DNA from: Pseudohalioglobus sediminis | Lineage (GTDB): Bacteria > Pseudomonadota > Gammaproteobacteria > Pseudomonadales > Halieaceae | NCBI RefSeq assembly: GCF_008370495.1 | Contig: NZ_VTUX01000005.1 | Location: forward strand, 241,882 to 305,881 | Reading direction: 5' to 3' | DNA length: 64,000 bases | In this document: piece by piece, positions 25,834 to 34,930 of the stretch | Position numbering within the stretch: the stretch's first letter is position 1 | Layout of the letters: every line of letters begins with the position of its first letter | The notes under the pieces: model-generated | The model's database searches: none | What the model was told of the DNA's origin: nothing | The model's input: the letters and a program-made list of their open reading frames with translations, nothing else | Position numbers and translations under genes: made by a program

Positions 25834-26536
25834 TTTCAAGCACTTCCCGCTGCAGGCCGGCGACACCGTCCTGGACCTGGGCTGTGGCGAGGGGCGCCAT
25901 GTGATCTCTGCGTATCTGGAAGCAGAGGTGCATTCCATCGGGGTGGATCTGTCTCTCGATGACCTCAGGACCACCCAGGAAAAGTTCAGCGACTTCGCCG
26001 AACCCGATAACCCGGCAAAGTCTTTTGGCCTGTCTTCAGCCAATGCCCTGGAACTGCCTTTCGCTGACAACACTTTCGACAAGGTCATCTGCAGTGAAGT
26101 GCTGGAGCATATCCCTGACTACCAGGGTGCTCTGCGTGAGATCCAGCGCGTACTCAAGCCCGGGGGCCTGTTCTGTGCCAGTGTGCCAAGGCGCTGGCCA
26201 GAGAAAATATGCTGGGCCCTGAGTGAGGAGTACTACAATACGCCGGGCGGCCATATCCGCATATTTCGCGCCAGTGAGTTGCGCGGCGATATCGAGCAGC
26301 TCGGTTTCAAGCACTACCACCGCCACTGGGCGCACGCCTTGCACGCCCCGTTCTGGTGGCTGAAGTGCCTGTTCTGGGAGCAGCAGGACAGCAACTGGCT
26401 GGTGAACCAGTATCATCGCCTGCTGGTCTGGGACCTGATGGAGCGCCCGGCGCTTACGCGCGTTACCGAGCGTATGATGAATCCACTGATGGGCAAGAGT
26501 GTGGTGATGTATTTTCGTAAGGGAGCCGCGGCATGA
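25820..26536 (+). CDS. Class I SAM-dependent methyltransferase
   Basis: A 238-residue methyltransferase (Methyltransf_11 type). Motif I is VLDLGCGEGRHVISAYLEAE (about 17), the acidic end of beta-2 is SIGVDLSLDDL, and motif II is FDKVICSEVLEHIPDYQGAL (about 82), followed by EIQRVLKPGGLFCASVPRRW. It overlaps the upstream glycosyltransferase and, by 4 bases, the downstream gene, so the three are almost certainly co-translated. The substrate is not known; a lipid- or glycan-linked acceptor made by the adjacent glycosyltransferase is the natural guess. Confidence 0.8.
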   Translation: MQTVDFKHFPLQAGDTVLDLGCGEGRHVISAYLEAEVHSIGVDLSLDDLRTTQEKFSDFAEPDNPAKSFGLSSANALELPFADNTFDKVICSEVLEHIPDYQGALREIQRVLKPGGLFCASVPRRWPEKICWALSEEYYNTPGGHIRIFRASELRGDIEQLGFKHYHRHWAHALHAPFWWLKCLFWEQQDSNWLVNQYHRLLVWDLMERPALTRVTERMMNPLMGKSVVMYFRKGAAA

Positions 26537-27603
26537 GCGGTCTGTACCTGAGCCGCGGCCTGTTCCCCGCCGAGTTTCTGCGCCCCACCGTGGAATTTAT
26601 CCTGCAAACGCAACGGGATAGCGGCGAGATACCGTGGTTTGAAGGCGGTTACGCCGATCCCTGGGATCATGTCGAGGCGGCGATGGGCCTGTCTATCGGC
26701 GGAGAATACGATGCCGCCCGCAAGGCATATGAATGGCTGTACAGCATGCAGCTGGCGGACGGCAGTTGGTGGGCCGCCTATCGCGGTGAAGAGGTGGACA
26801 ATTACGAGCGCCGCGAGACCAATTTCGTCGCTTACATCGCAGCCGGTATCTGGCATCACTACCTGATAACCGAAGATCGCGATTTCCTGCGCGCCATGTG
26901 GCCCATGGTGGATAGCGCTATCGGCTTCGTGCTGGCGCTGCAGACAGAGCACGGTGAGATTCTCTGGGCGGTAGATGGGGAGGGCAGGCCCAAGGATGAC
27001 GCACTGGTAACCGGCTGCAGCTCTATCTACAAGAGCCTGGAATGCGCCCACAATATCGCCTATACCCTCGATGAGCCGCGACCGCACTGGTTGCAGGCGC
27101 GTCAACGCCTTGGTAACGCCCTGCGGCACAAGCCCGAGCGCTTCGACCGCAACTGGGAGAGCAAGGCGCGCTATTCCATGGACTGGTTCTACCCGGTGCT
27201 CACGGGTGTGTTGCCGCAGAAAGAGTCCCGTGCCCGTCTCGCGGCGCGCTGGGATGAGTTCGTGGAAAACCGGCTGGGTTGTCGCTGTGTTTCTGACGAA
27301 CCCTGGGTGACCGTGGCCGAGTCCTGCGAGCTGGTGCTGGCCCTGCTCGCAGCGGGTGATCACGCTCGCGCGGTGGAGGTCTACAGCTGGCTGCACCAGT
27401 GGCGCCTGCAGGACGGGTCCTACTGGACCGGTTACCAGATGGTGGAAGACCTGCTGTGGCCGGACGAAAAGCCGACCTGGACTGCGGGCGCGATTCTTAT
27501 GGCCGCTGATGCGCTCACCGAGCACACGTCGGCGTCCCGGCTATTCTGTTCTGTGCAGTTGCTGGGTGAAGGTGCCCAGAAGCGGATCGTGAAAGCAGAT
27601 TGA
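26533..27603 (+). CDS. Alpha/alpha-barrel protein of unknown function (often labelled prenyltransferase)
   Basis: 356 residues rich in Trp, Tyr and acidic positions, without signal peptide or membrane segment. Internal repeats resemble the QW-type motif of terpene cyclase and prenyltransferase barrels: QLADGSWWAAYRG (about 74) and RLQDGSYWTGYQ (about 293). The EIPWFEGGYADPWDHVEAAM stretch near the N-terminus and YSMDWFYPVLTG are reminiscent of (alpha/alpha)6 glycoside hydrolases. I cannot decide between a glycan-processing and a lipid-related role. It overlaps the methyltransferase gene by 4 bases and is the last gene of the three-gene unit. Confidence 0.6.
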   Translation: MSGLYLSRGLFPAEFLRPTVEFILQTQRDSGEIPWFEGGYADPWDHVEAAMGLSIGGEYDAARKAYEWLYSMQLADGSWWAAYRGEEVDNYERRETNFVAYIAAGIWHHYLITEDRDFLRAMWPMVDSAIGFVLALQTEHGEILWAVDGEGRPKDDALVTGCSSIYKSLECAHNIAYTLDEPRPHWLQARQRLGNALRHKPERFDRNWESKARYSMDWFYPVLTGVLPQKESRARLAARWDEFVENRLGCRCVSDEPWVTVAESCELVLALLAAGDHARAVEVYSWLHQWRLQDGSYWTGYQMVEDLLWPDEKPTWTAGAILMAADALTEHTSASRLFCSVQLLGEGAQKRIVKAD

Positions 27604-27749
27604 TTTCTGGTATCTGAGCGCTTTGAGCCGGCCGGGCCCGGGGAGGGTATGACCTCTTGGCGGGACCGCCAGAAGCACTTGCTGTGTCGCCAAGCGAGAA
27701 CCAACACCCTCCCGCAAAGAACTTGAATTCGTGGATTGCTGAGCAAGGA

Positions 27750-27876
27750 CTGGGTGATGACGATTCCCTCACGAAAATGTGCGGAGCCATGGATGGCGCG
27801 GCCGGCGCACCGGGAGCCCAAGCAGCCAGGGATGGCACGATTTTGCGGTTTTCGAGAGGGAATCGTCATCGCCCAG
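27750..27876. repeat. Intergenic inverted repeat with palindromic core
   Basis: The 306-base gap between the convergent genes ending at 27603 and 27910 has no convincing gene. Arms 27750-27770 and 27856-27876 are complementary at 20 of 21 positions (CTGGGTGATGACGATTCCCTC against GAGGGAATCGTCATCGCCCAG). Inside are a CGAAAA/TTTTCG pair (from 27772, and ending 27854), the near-palindrome GCCATGGATGGC, a GC-rich segment and CAGGGATGGCAC. A smaller hairpin-like CTTGGCGGGACCGCCAGAAG lies near 27660. The make-up suggests a dispersed intergenic element rather than a simple terminator. No second copy was found by eye in this window. Confidence 0.6.
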
Positions 27877-27909
27877 GCCGGCCCGGCCAAGAGAAGACAC
27901 CAATGACCG

Positions 27910-28527
27910 CTACAGCCTGCGCAACAGCCCCAGCGTGTTAACCCGCCCCAGATCTTCGAACAAACCCGACGCCAGCGCCATACGGTAGATGGCCCAGGGT
28001 GCCTGACCACCTTCGTGGGCATCTTCGAACAGGTCGTGAATGGCCAGTATCCCGGTGCGCATGAGGTGCGCGGTCCAGCAGCGGTAGTCGGTCAGCGCCG
28101 CATCCAGGCTGTGGCCGCCGTCGATGAACACCATGGCCAAAGGTGTCTGCCACTGCCGGGCTGCGGCATCTGAGCCGGCCACCAGCGGCACCACGGTTTC
28201 ATCCAGCCCCGCGCTGCGGATATTGCGGCGGAACTCCCGGAAGGTATCGACCTGGCCCTCGCCAGTGTCGTACAGGTCCGGATCGTGAAAATACTCACCC
28301 AGCTGGTGCTCCTCGGAGCCACGATGGTGGTCCAGCGCGAACACGGTGGCGCCGTTGCGGCGGCAGGCAAGGCCCAGGTATATAGTGGATTTACCGCAGT
28401 AGCTGCCGATTTCCAGCACCGGACCCTTGCGGCTCTCCACCAGCGCGTGATGGTGCAATGCATGGGCCTCGTCGTCGGCGAGAAAGCCCTTGATCTCGTC
28501 GATATTGCCGGGAAGGTCGGGGATCAT
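27910..28527 (-). CDS. Class I SAM-dependent methyltransferase (CmcI/Methyltransf_24 type)
   Basis: A 205-residue methyltransferase. Motif I is GPVLEIGSYCGKSTIYLGLA (about 34), followed by VFALDHHRGSEEHQ (about 62), and the metal/acid region AMVFIDGGHSLDAALTDYRC (about 132) and GILAIHDLFED. The IDGGHS motif is typical of the CmcI/O-methyltransferase group. The ATG at 28527 is chosen because the family-like sequence begins IPDLPGNIDEIKGFL; the longer frame to 28620 overlaps the divergent hldE promoter region. It faces the three-gene glycosyltransferase unit and is divergent from hldE. The substrate is unknown. Confidence 0.78.
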   Translation of the reverse strand: MIPDLPGNIDEIKGFLADDEAHALHHHALVESRKGPVLEIGSYCGKSTIYLGLACRRNGATVFALDHHRGSEEHQLGEYFHDPDLYDTGEGQVDTFREFRRNIRSAGLDETVVPLVAGSDAAARQWQTPLAMVFIDGGHSLDAALTDYRCWTAHLMRTGILAIHDLFEDAHEGGQAPWAIYRMALASGLFEDLGRVNTLGLLRRL

Positions 28528-28638
28528 GCGAGAAATCTCGGGGTAACGGGCAGGGCAAAGTAGCGTTTTTGTCGAGCCTTGGCAAGCGCCCGCCGTGCTA
28601 TCATGCCGCAGGTCAAACAACCCCGAGGACAGCTAGCG

Positions 28639-30069
28639 ATGAAACTGGAAATGCCGCGTTTCGATCAGGCGCAGGTACTGGTTCTGGGGGACATCATGCT
28701 CGATCGATACTGGGAGGGCGGCACTTCGCGAATCTCGCCGGAGGCGCCGGTGCCCGTGGTCAAGGTAGAGCAGATCAAGGACCGCCCTGGCGGCGCAGGT
28801 AACGTGGCCCTGAATATTGCCGCCCTCGGCGCCGGTGCCCAGCTGGCCGGCTACACCGGTGACGACGAGATGGCCGACTCGCTGGAAGACATGCTTTCCG
28901 GCGCCGGCGTGCACTGTGGCTTTACCCGCGTAGTGGGCCACCCCACGATTACCAAGTTGCGGGTCCTCAGTCGGCACCAGCAGCTGATTCGCCTGGATTT
29001 TGAAGAGCCCGGGCTGTCCAGTTCCGGCGCCCCGCTGAAAGAAAGTCTGCCGCAGTTGTTGCCGCACTGTGGCGCACTGGTGCTGTCGGATTATGCCAAG
29101 GGCGCGCTGGATGATCCGGCGCCGCTGATCGAGGCGGCCCGCGATGCGGGCGTGCCGGTGCTGGTGGATCCCAAGGGGACAGATTTCACGCGTTATCGCG
29201 GCGCCACCCTGCTGACCCCCAACTTCCACGAGTTCGAGGCGGTGGTGGGCCCATGCCCCACCGAAGCTGAACTGGTGGAACGCGGCGAAGAACTGATGCA
29301 TACGTTGCAACTTCAGGCCCTGTTGGTTACCCGCGGCGAGCACGGCATGACCCTGCTGCGTCCCGGCGCGGAAGAACTGCATTTGCCGGCCCGGGCCCGG
29401 GAAGTATTTGATGTCACTGGCGCCGGGGACACGGTGATTGCCGTACTCGCCGCCGCCGTCGCCGCCGGGGCCTCGCTGCCACAGTCAGTTGCCCTGGCGA
29501 ATATCGCCGCCAGCATCGTGGTGGGCAAGCTGGGCACGGCGACAGTGAGCGGCCCGGAACTGCGGCGCGCGGTGCAGCAGGACCAGGGCTCGGAGCGCGG
29601 TGCGGTGACCCTGGAGCAGTTACAGATCGCCGTAGCCGATGCCCGCAGCCATGGCGAGAAAGTGGTGTTTACCAATGGTTGTTTTGACATCATTCACGCC
29701 GGGCATGTCACCTACCTCGAAGAGGCGCGGCGGCAGGGCGATCGCTTGATCGTGGCGGTGAACTCGGATGCCTCGGTGCGGCGGCTCAAGGGCAAGGGCC
29801 GCCCGATCAACCCACAGGAGCGGCGTATGGCGGTGCTGGCGGGCCTGGAAGCGGTGGACTGGGTGGTCTGTTTCGAGGACGACACGCCGCGCTCCATGCT
29901 GGAGGCGCTGCAGCCGGATGTGCTGGTCAAGGGCGGTGACTATGCCGACAAGGAAGCCGTGGTGGGCTGGGAAATAGTCGAAGCCTACGGTGGGGAGGTG
30001 AAGGTCCTGGGTGTTGTAGACGACCTTTCCACGACCGCCATTGTCAGCCGCATACAGGGTAACAAGTAA
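28639..30069 (+). CDS. hldE: Bifunctional heptose-7-phosphate kinase / heptose-1-phosphate adenylyltransferase
   Basis: Makes ADP-D-glycero-D-manno-heptose, the precursor used by WaaC and WaaF, in two reactions. The 476-residue protein has an N-terminal PfkB/ribokinase domain with [20 protein letters not shown] (about 16), [10 protein letters not shown] and the catalytic [16 protein letters not shown] (about 262). The C-terminal nucleotidyltransferase domain has [20 protein letters not shown] (about 344) and [12 protein letters not shown]. Length equals the E. coli enzyme (477). The ATG at 28639 lies behind GAGG; the longer upstream reading is not family-like. A TATCAT sequence at about 28600 may be its -10. 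It converges on the aldo/keto reductase gene. Confidence 0.96.
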   Translation: MKLEMPRFDQAQVLVLGDIMLDRYWEGGTSRISPEAPVPVVKVEQIKDRPGGAGNVALNIAALGAGAQLAGYTGDDEMADSLEDMLSGAGVHCGFTRVVGHPTITKLRVLSRHQQLIRLDFEEPGLSSSGAPLKESLPQLLPHCGALVLSDYAKGALDDPAPLIEAARDAGVPVLVDPKGTDFTRYRGATLLTPNFHEFEAVVGPCPTEAELVERGEELMHTLQLQALLVTRGEHGMTLLRPGAEELHLPARAREVFDVTGAGDTVIAVLAAAVAAGASLPQSVALANIAASIVVGKLGTATVSGPELRRAVQQDQGSERGAVTLEQLQIAVADARSHGEKVVFTNGCFDIIHAGHVTYLEEARRQGDRLIVAVNSDASVRRLKGKGRPINPQERRMAVLAGLEAVDWVVCFEDDTPRSMLEALQPDVLVKGGDYADKEAVVGWEIVEAYGGEVKVLGVVDDLSTTAIVSRIQGNK

Positions 30070-30073
30070 GCGC

Positions 30074-30859
30074 TTACTTCTGTAGAGAGCGCCGGGCAGC
30101 CTCGACGTTCCCCCGTAAGTGTTCAGGATTGATAGTGCCGACAATGGCGGCCCCGGTGGCCGGGTGGCCGAATACCAGGTCCATGGCCGCCTGTACCGGG
30201 TCGGCTACCGGCTGCAGGTGGCCACTGGCCAGCGCTTTCTTCACCAGCGCACCTTTACCCAGTTCAGCGCAGGCATCCAGTACTGCAGCTTCCTCCCGCT
30301 GTGCCAGGTTGTAGGTCAGCATTACCAGGTCTGCGGCGCGGGCAGCTGCCCGGCCGCCGGCGACGGTTTTGGTGGACATGCCGAAGGCGCGAATCAGCCC
30401 TGCAGACTTGAGTTCATCCAGGGCTTCCAGCGTGCCCCAGCGCTGGATAATGTCCAGGTCGTCGCCATTGGAGTGCACCAGCACCATGTCTATCACGTCG
30501 GTACGCAGGCGCTGCAAACTGCGCTGCACCGAGAAGCGGGTGTGTTCGGGGCTGAAGTCGAAACTGGATTGGCTACCGTCAAATTCTTCCCCGACCTTGG
30601 TGCATATCACCCAGTGCCCCCGCTGACCGCGCAGCAGCTGCCCCAGGCGCTCCTCGCTGTTGCCATAGGCCGGTGCGGTGTCGATCAGGTTGATGCCGAG
30701 GTCACGGGCCTGGTTGATTAGCGCTGTCGCCTCGCTGTCGTCTGGAATGGTGAAGCCCCGCGGGTACTTGACGCCCTGGTCACGCCCCAGCTTCACCGTG
30801 CCCAGCCCCAGTGCACTGACCTCTATGCCGGTGCTTCCCAACTGCCGCAGCCAGCTCAC
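30074..30859 (-). CDS. Aldo/keto reductase family oxidoreductase
   Basis: NADPH-dependent TIM-barrel reductase of 261 residues; substrate unknown. The N-terminus RQLGSTGIEVSALGLGTVKL, the catalytic Asp-Tyr segment LIDTAPAYGNSEERLG (about 56), Lys in VICTKVGEEF (about 84), and DMVLVHSNGDD (about 123, where the family usually has LHxxD; here HSNGDD) are visible. The end GAAIVGTINPEHLRGNVEAA is family-typical. Its GTG start overlaps the stop of the FAD oxidoreductase gene (GTGA), so the two are one transcript. The same pair lies near hldE and waaA in Pseudomonas, hinting at a conserved but undefined role. Confidence 0.86.
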   Translation of the reverse strand: MSWLRQLGSTGIEVSALGLGTVKLGRDQGVKYPRGFTIPDDSEATALINQARDLGINLIDTAPAYGNSEERLGQLLRGQRGHWVICTKVGEEFDGSQSSFDFSPEHTRFSVQRSLQRLRTDVIDMVLVHSNGDDLDIIQRWGTLEALDELKSAGLIRAFGMSTKTVAGGRAAARAADLVMLTYNLAQREEAAVLDACAELGKGALVKKALASGHLQPVADPVQAAMDLVFGHPATGAAIVGTINPEHLRGNVEAARRSLQK

Positions 30860-32052
30860 GAGAACAGCGTGTCCCAGCAGGTCTCGGCGATACCCGGACG
30901 ACCCCAGGCCGCCAGCGGCGCGATGTCTGTCTCCGGGCCGGGCGCGATATCGCGGGCTGCCAGGGCAAGGTCAACTTCATCTGCCAGGTTGGGCGTCAGG
31001 CTGAGCTTGGTAGGCCATGCGACCAGGGCGTTATCGACACTGTCTACAGCACCCACGTAGGCGCTGTCGGGTCGCAGCAGGGCCGACTGTCGCGGCTCCC
31101 CGCGGTCCAGTCGCAGGGTGCGCCACTGGCAATCGCCAAAGTCGATCCAGGGCAGCAGTTCGTTAAGTTCAGCCTGCGCCCGGGCAATCACCTCTTCGGC
31201 AGGCGCATCGGCGCCTTCCGTGGCCAGGTCACCTCCCAGGTACCAGACCGGTTCGCCCGCGCTCGTGCGATGGCTGGAAATGGTCAGTCGTGGTGAAGAA
31301 CTGGCGCCAGTGCAGTGTGCGTAGAACGGCTCCGCATACTGATGCTTGACCAGGACCTGCTGCAGCGGCCGGCGCTGCATGGCGGGCTCACTGCCGCCGA
31401 GGGCCTGCACCAGGGCCTCGTTGCCGACGCCGGCTGTGAGCAACAGTTGCCGAGGTCGCAGTTCCATCTGTGGCGACCGCAGGTAGGCGAGGCGGTTCTC
31501 AACTTCCAGCGAGGCTGTGTTCCAGTCCACGGAGAAAATAGCGTCCCGGTGCTGCTCGGCGAGGGTTTGCACCAGCGAGGGAACATCCAGTACCAGGTCC
31601 ACCAGCCGGTAGGCCTGGCCCTTGAAGCGGGGTGATGCCAGCGGCCGGGGCAGGGCATCGCGAGTGAGTTTTTCCACGCGTCCGCGCAGCATCTTGCTGG
31701 CAAAGAAGGAGCTGACCCGAGAGGTCAGCCCGGTGTGTGACCAGAGATAGAAATTCTCGCTCAGTACATTGCAAGTGCGCAGATCGACCTTGCCCTCGCC
31801 GCGCAGGCAACTGCGCCAGATGGCAGGCATGGCCGAGATCGCCTCGGAGCTGCCGCTCCAGGCGCCTGACAGTGCGTATTTGATGCCGCCGTGAATCATG
31901 CCCTGGGAGGCAATCGTCTGCTCACTGCCAAGGGCATTCCGTTCCATCAGCACGGCGTTAAAGCCGCGGTTGCGCAGCTGGTTGAGAGTCCACAGCCCGG
32001 CGATACCGCCGCCGATAATGGCTATGTCTGTGTGTAGCACAGGCGTGCCCAT
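30856..32052 (-). CDS. FAD-dependent oxidoreductase (DAO family)
   Basis: A 398-residue flavoprotein of the D-amino-acid-oxidase/glycine-oxidase superfamily; substrate unknown. The N-terminal dinucleotide motif DIAIIGGGIAGLWTLNQL and ALGSEQTIASQGMIHGGIKY (about 38-57) are family-typical. The start ATG at 32052 is preceded by GGAG 5 bases away and places the FAD motif at residue 8; the longer frame to 32127 is therefore not used. It is translationally coupled to the downstream aldo/keto reductase gene and divergent from waaA. Confidence 0.84.
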   Translation of the reverse strand: MGTPVLHTDIAIIGGGIAGLWTLNQLRNRGFNAVLMERNALGSEQTIASQGMIHGGIKYALSGAWSGSSEAISAMPAIWRSCLRGEGKVDLRTCNVLSENFYLWSHTGLTSRVSSFFASKMLRGRVEKLTRDALPRPLASPRFKGQAYRLVDLVLDVPSLVQTLAEQHRDAIFSVDWNTASLEVENRLAYLRSPQMELRPRQLLLTAGVGNEALVQALGGSEPAMQRRPLQQVLVKHQYAEPFYAHCTGASSSPRLTISSHRTSAGEPVWYLGGDLATEGADAPAEEVIARAQAELNELLPWIDFGDCQWRTLRLDRGEPRQSALLRPDSAYVGAVDSVDNALVAWPTKLSLTPNLADEVDLALAARDIAPGPETDIAPLAAWGRPGIAETCWDTLFS

Positions 32053-32167
32053 TGGGCGCTCCAGGAAATTGCAAAGCGCGATTATAGCCCGATAACGCGA
32101 TTGTGGTGCCGCCTGCCGGGTCACCAACTGAGTGAAAAAAACACGCCACGGAAACAGGCCCGCAGGG

Positions 32168-32195
32168 TTGCTGGCTGGTATTCTCTCGCTATTCA
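32168..32195 (+). promoter_or_regulatory. Candidate waaA promoter
   Basis: TTGCTG (32168-32173) and TATTCA (32190-32195) are separated by 16 bases, followed by a strong AAGGAG ribosome-binding site and the waaA ATG at 32213. The predicted transcript start would be very close to the ribosome-binding site, so this is tentative. Confidence 0.3.
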
Positions 32196-32212
32196 GTTAA
32201 AAGGAGTCACCC

Positions 32213-33493
32213 ATGCGCTACCTGTATAGCGCGTTGTTCTATGCGCTGCTGCCGCTGTTGTGGTTGCGCATGCTGCTGCGTTCCCGGCGAGCACCCGCTT
32301 ACCGACAGCGCCTGGCGGAGCGTCTGGGGGTGTTCCAGTGCCCGCGGGAGATCATCGAGGGGCGAGTCATCTGGGTGCATGCGGTGTCCGTTGGTGAAGC
32401 GCTGGCAGCGGTGCCGCTGGTGGAGGAGTTGCTCGCGCAGTGGCCGGAACACTCCGTGGTGATGACCACCACTACCCCGACCGGTTCCGAACGTGTTCGC
32501 GCCCAGTTCGGCGCGCGGGTGTTCCATGTTTATGCGCCCTGGGATATCCCCGGCGCCGTGCAGCGCTTCCTGGCCCGGGTGCGCCCCGAATTGCTGATCA
32601 TCATGGAGACAGAACTGTGGCCCAATATGATCCACTACAGCAAGCGGGGCGGGTGTCGCATCGTACTTGCCAACGCCCGCCTGTCGGCGCGCTCCGCGCG
32701 TGGTTACGCGCGTTTTGCCGGCTTGACCGGGTCTATGCTTGCCGGGCTGGATCGCGTTGCCTGCCAGTCGGAGGCTGATGGTGAGCGCTTGCTAACGCTG
32801 GGTCTGGAGGCGTCGCGCCTGCGCCTGACCGGCAGTATCAAATTTGATATTGAACTGGATGCGGCGCTGCGGTCCCAGGCGCAATCGCTGCGGGTGGCGC
32901 TGGGTCAGCGGCCGGTGTTGCTGGCGTCCAGCACCCACCAGGGCGAAGACGAAGTGGTACTGGATGCTTTCTGTCAGTTGCGACAGTCACAGCCACAGCT
33001 GCTCTGCCTCATCGTGCCGCGACACCCGGAGCGCTTCGAATCCGTGTACGCCCTGTGCCAGTCAAGGGGATTGCATACAGCGCGGCGCTCTCAGGCAGAG
33101 ACGGTGTCCCCGGAGCACGCTGTCCTGCTCGGCGACACCATGGGTGAGTTGCGCCTGCTCTCCGGCGTGGCCACGGTTTGCGTGATCGGTGGCAGTTTTA
33201 TCGAGCACGGCGGGCAGAATGTGCTCGAGGCCGCAGCCTGGGGAGTGCCCGTGGTCAGCGGGCCGCATATGTTCAACTTCAGCGAAATTACTGAACTGCT
33301 GCTTGCCGCGGGCGGCATGATACAGGTGGCCGACGCCGGCGAACTGACCCCAACGCTGCGGGAACTGCTGGCCGATGAAAACCGGCGCCGTGACATGGGG
33401 CACGCCGCCGAGGCTGTCGTCGATGCCAATCGGGGCGCGCTGGCGCGTCTGCTGGAGCTGGTGGGTGAGGTGTTGGAATCCGCCGGCGCCTGA
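32213..33493 (+). CDS. waaA: 3-deoxy-D-manno-octulosonic acid transferase
   Basis: Transfers Kdo from CMP-Kdo to lipid IVA at the inner membrane, the first core-LPS step and normally essential (GT30). The 426-residue protein has an N-terminal membrane anchor, then VIWVHAVSVGEALAAVPLVE (about 47) with the catalytic Glu, VMTTTTPTGSERV (about 83), IIMETELWPNMIHYSKRGG (about 128), and the C-terminal IGGSFIEHGGQNVLEAAAWG (about 325). AAGGAG precedes the ATG. Length and motifs are standard. Its end lies 24 bases from the convergent tolC. Confidence 0.96.
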   Translation: MRYLYSALFYALLPLLWLRMLLRSRRAPAYRQRLAERLGVFQCPREIIEGRVIWVHAVSVGEALAAVPLVEELLAQWPEHSVVMTTTTPTGSERVRAQFGARVFHVYAPWDIPGAVQRFLARVRPELLIIMETELWPNMIHYSKRGGCRIVLANARLSARSARGYARFAGLTGSMLAGLDRVACQSEADGERLLTLGLEASRLRLTGSIKFDIELDAALRSQAQSLRVALGQRPVLLASSTHQGEDEVVLDAFCQLRQSQPQLLCLIVPRHPERFESVYALCQSRGLHTARRSQAETVSPEHAVLLGDTMGELRLLSGVATVCVIGGSFIEHGGQNVLEAAAWGVPVVSGPHMFNFSEITELLLAAGGMIQVADAGELTPTLRELLADENRRRDMGHAAEAVVDANRGALARLLELVGEVLESAGA

Positions 33494-33517
33494 GGTGGCG
33501 CCGGCCGGCCGGGCCAG

Positions 33518-34930
33518 CTACTTGGAACTGCTGGCCGCTGGTGCTGGTGGTGTGAGCAGGTAGGAATCCAGGTTGATCACGTCTTGCGGGCTGAGCAACC
33601 CCGCCTGCTCTTTCAGGCGCATCATGTTGATGATGTAGTCGTAGCGGCTGTTGGCGTAATCCCGCTGCGCGGCGAACAAGGTGTTCTGCGCATTCAGTAC
33701 GTCTACCACATTCCGTGTACCTACCTCGTAACCGGCCTGGGTCGCATCGAGTGCGCTCCTGGACGAAACGATACTTTGCTTGCGTGCCTTGACCCGGGAC
33801 ACGTCACTGACCACGGTCATGTGCAGCGACCGCGTATTAGTCACGGTAGTGCGGCCGAGGTTGATGCGCTGCTCGCGCGCGGCATTGAATTGCTGCGCTG
33901 CCTGGCGGCGATTGGCACTGATGGCGCCACCGGAATACAGCGGCATATCCACGCGCAGCTCCCAGCGGTCGCCGTCGGTATTGTTGAAAGGCGAGCTGTT
34001 GAACTGCGTTTCCGGCGTGATGGTGCGACGACCGTCGGTCTGGTTATCGGAATAACTGTAGTTGCCGCTGATCTTGAAGCCATGTTCCAGGGCCGCGGAC
34101 TTGGAGGACTGCCGAGCGGCTTCTTCCTGGAACTTGGCAGCCTTGAGGCTGAAGTTGTTCTCCAGCGCGAAATCCACCCAGGCGGAGCGATCCAGCGGCT
34201 CCGGCGGATTGATCTCGAAGTCTTCCTTGAGCACGCTCAGGTTGCCGTGTTTTTGCCCGGTAAGCACTGACAACTGCTCCAGGGCAACGGCCACGTTGTT
34301 TTCGTCGACAATGCGGTTAACCTGCGACAGGTCATACGCTGCCTGTGCCTCATACACATCGGTAATGGCAATCAGGCCCACCTCGAAGCGCTGTTGGGTC
34401 TGCTCCAGCTGGCGTTCAAAGGCGCGTTCCTGGGCCCTGGATGCTTCAAGGTTGTCCTGCGCACGCAGTACCCCAAGGTAAGCATCCACCACGCGTACGA
34501 TCAGGTTCTGCTGGTTACCGGCGAAAGTCGCTTCAGCCTGTTTCGTGGTCTCCTCTCCGGCCTTGAAGCTGAACCACGCCGGCAGGTCAAAAAGGGCCTG
34601 GTTCAGTGACACCTGGAAGGCATCGGTTATGGTGTCGTTGTCGGTAGTGGAGTTCACCGCGGTAATGCCGTCTTCTACCACCTGGAAGGTCTCTGAATCG
34701 GTGCTGGTGTCAGAGCCCGCGCGCGAGTAGTTCGCGTTCACTTTTGGCAGCAGGGCCGACATGCCCAGGTTCTTTGCTTCACGATTGGCCAGGTAGGTGG
34801 CTTCCTCCGCCTTCAACTGAGCGTCGTTTTCGAGCGCCAGCTCGTAAATGTCCAGCAGGGACTCGGCCTTTGCGCCCAGCGTTCCCAGGGTAAGTGTCAG
34901 CGCGATCAGCGCGACTCCGGTCCGTTTCAT
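33518..34930 (-). CDS. tolC: TolC family outer-membrane efflux/secretion channel
   Basis: Outer-membrane trimeric channel used by type I secretion and RND/ABC efflux systems. The 470-residue precursor has a signal peptide (KRTGVALIALTLTLGTLGAKA, cut near residue 22), followed by ESLLDIYELALENDAQLKA, and two outer-membrane-efflux-protein repeats rich in coiled-coil helices. Family stretches include SLNQALFDLPAWFSFKAG and VRVVDAYLGVLRAQDNLE, and in the second half VDMPLYSGGAISANRRQAAQ and YEVGTRNVVDVLNAQ. It is divergent from the DUF1249 gene, the same neighbourhood as in E. coli and Pseudomonas, but nudF is missing here. Confidence 0.93.
   Translation of the reverse strand: MKRTGVALIALTLTLGTLGAKAESLLDIYELALENDAQLKAEEATYLANREAKNLGMSALLPKVNANYSRAGSDTSTDSETFQVVEDGITAVNSTTDNDTITDAFQVSLNQALFDLPAWFSFKAGEETTKQAEATFAGNQQNLIVRVVDAYLGVLRAQDNLEASRAQERAFERQLEQTQQRFEVGLIAITDVYEAQAAYDLSQVNRIVDENNVAVALEQLSVLTGQKHGNLSVLKEDFEINPPEPLDRSAWVDFALENNFSLKAAKFQEEAARQSSKSAALEHGFKISGNYSYSDNQTDGRRTITPETQFNSSPFNNTDGDRWELRVDMPLYSGGAISANRRQAAQQFNAAREQRINLGRTTVTNTRSLHMTVVSDVSRVKARKQSIVSSRSALDATQAGYEVGTRNVVDVLNAQNTLFAAQRDYANSRYDYIINMMRLKEQAGLLSPQDVINLDSYLLTPPAPAASSSK

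Noticed and set aside
26413..27525. 370-codon minus-strand frame over the barrel-protein gene
   Set aside because: The plus-strand frame is coupled by overlap to the methyltransferase gene and has domain-like repeats; the minus frame has none.
27657..27941. 94-codon open frame in the gap between the barrel protein and the methyltransferase gene
   Set aside because: It spans the intergenic inverted repeat and enters the 3' end of the convergent gene; no start signal and low-complexity product.
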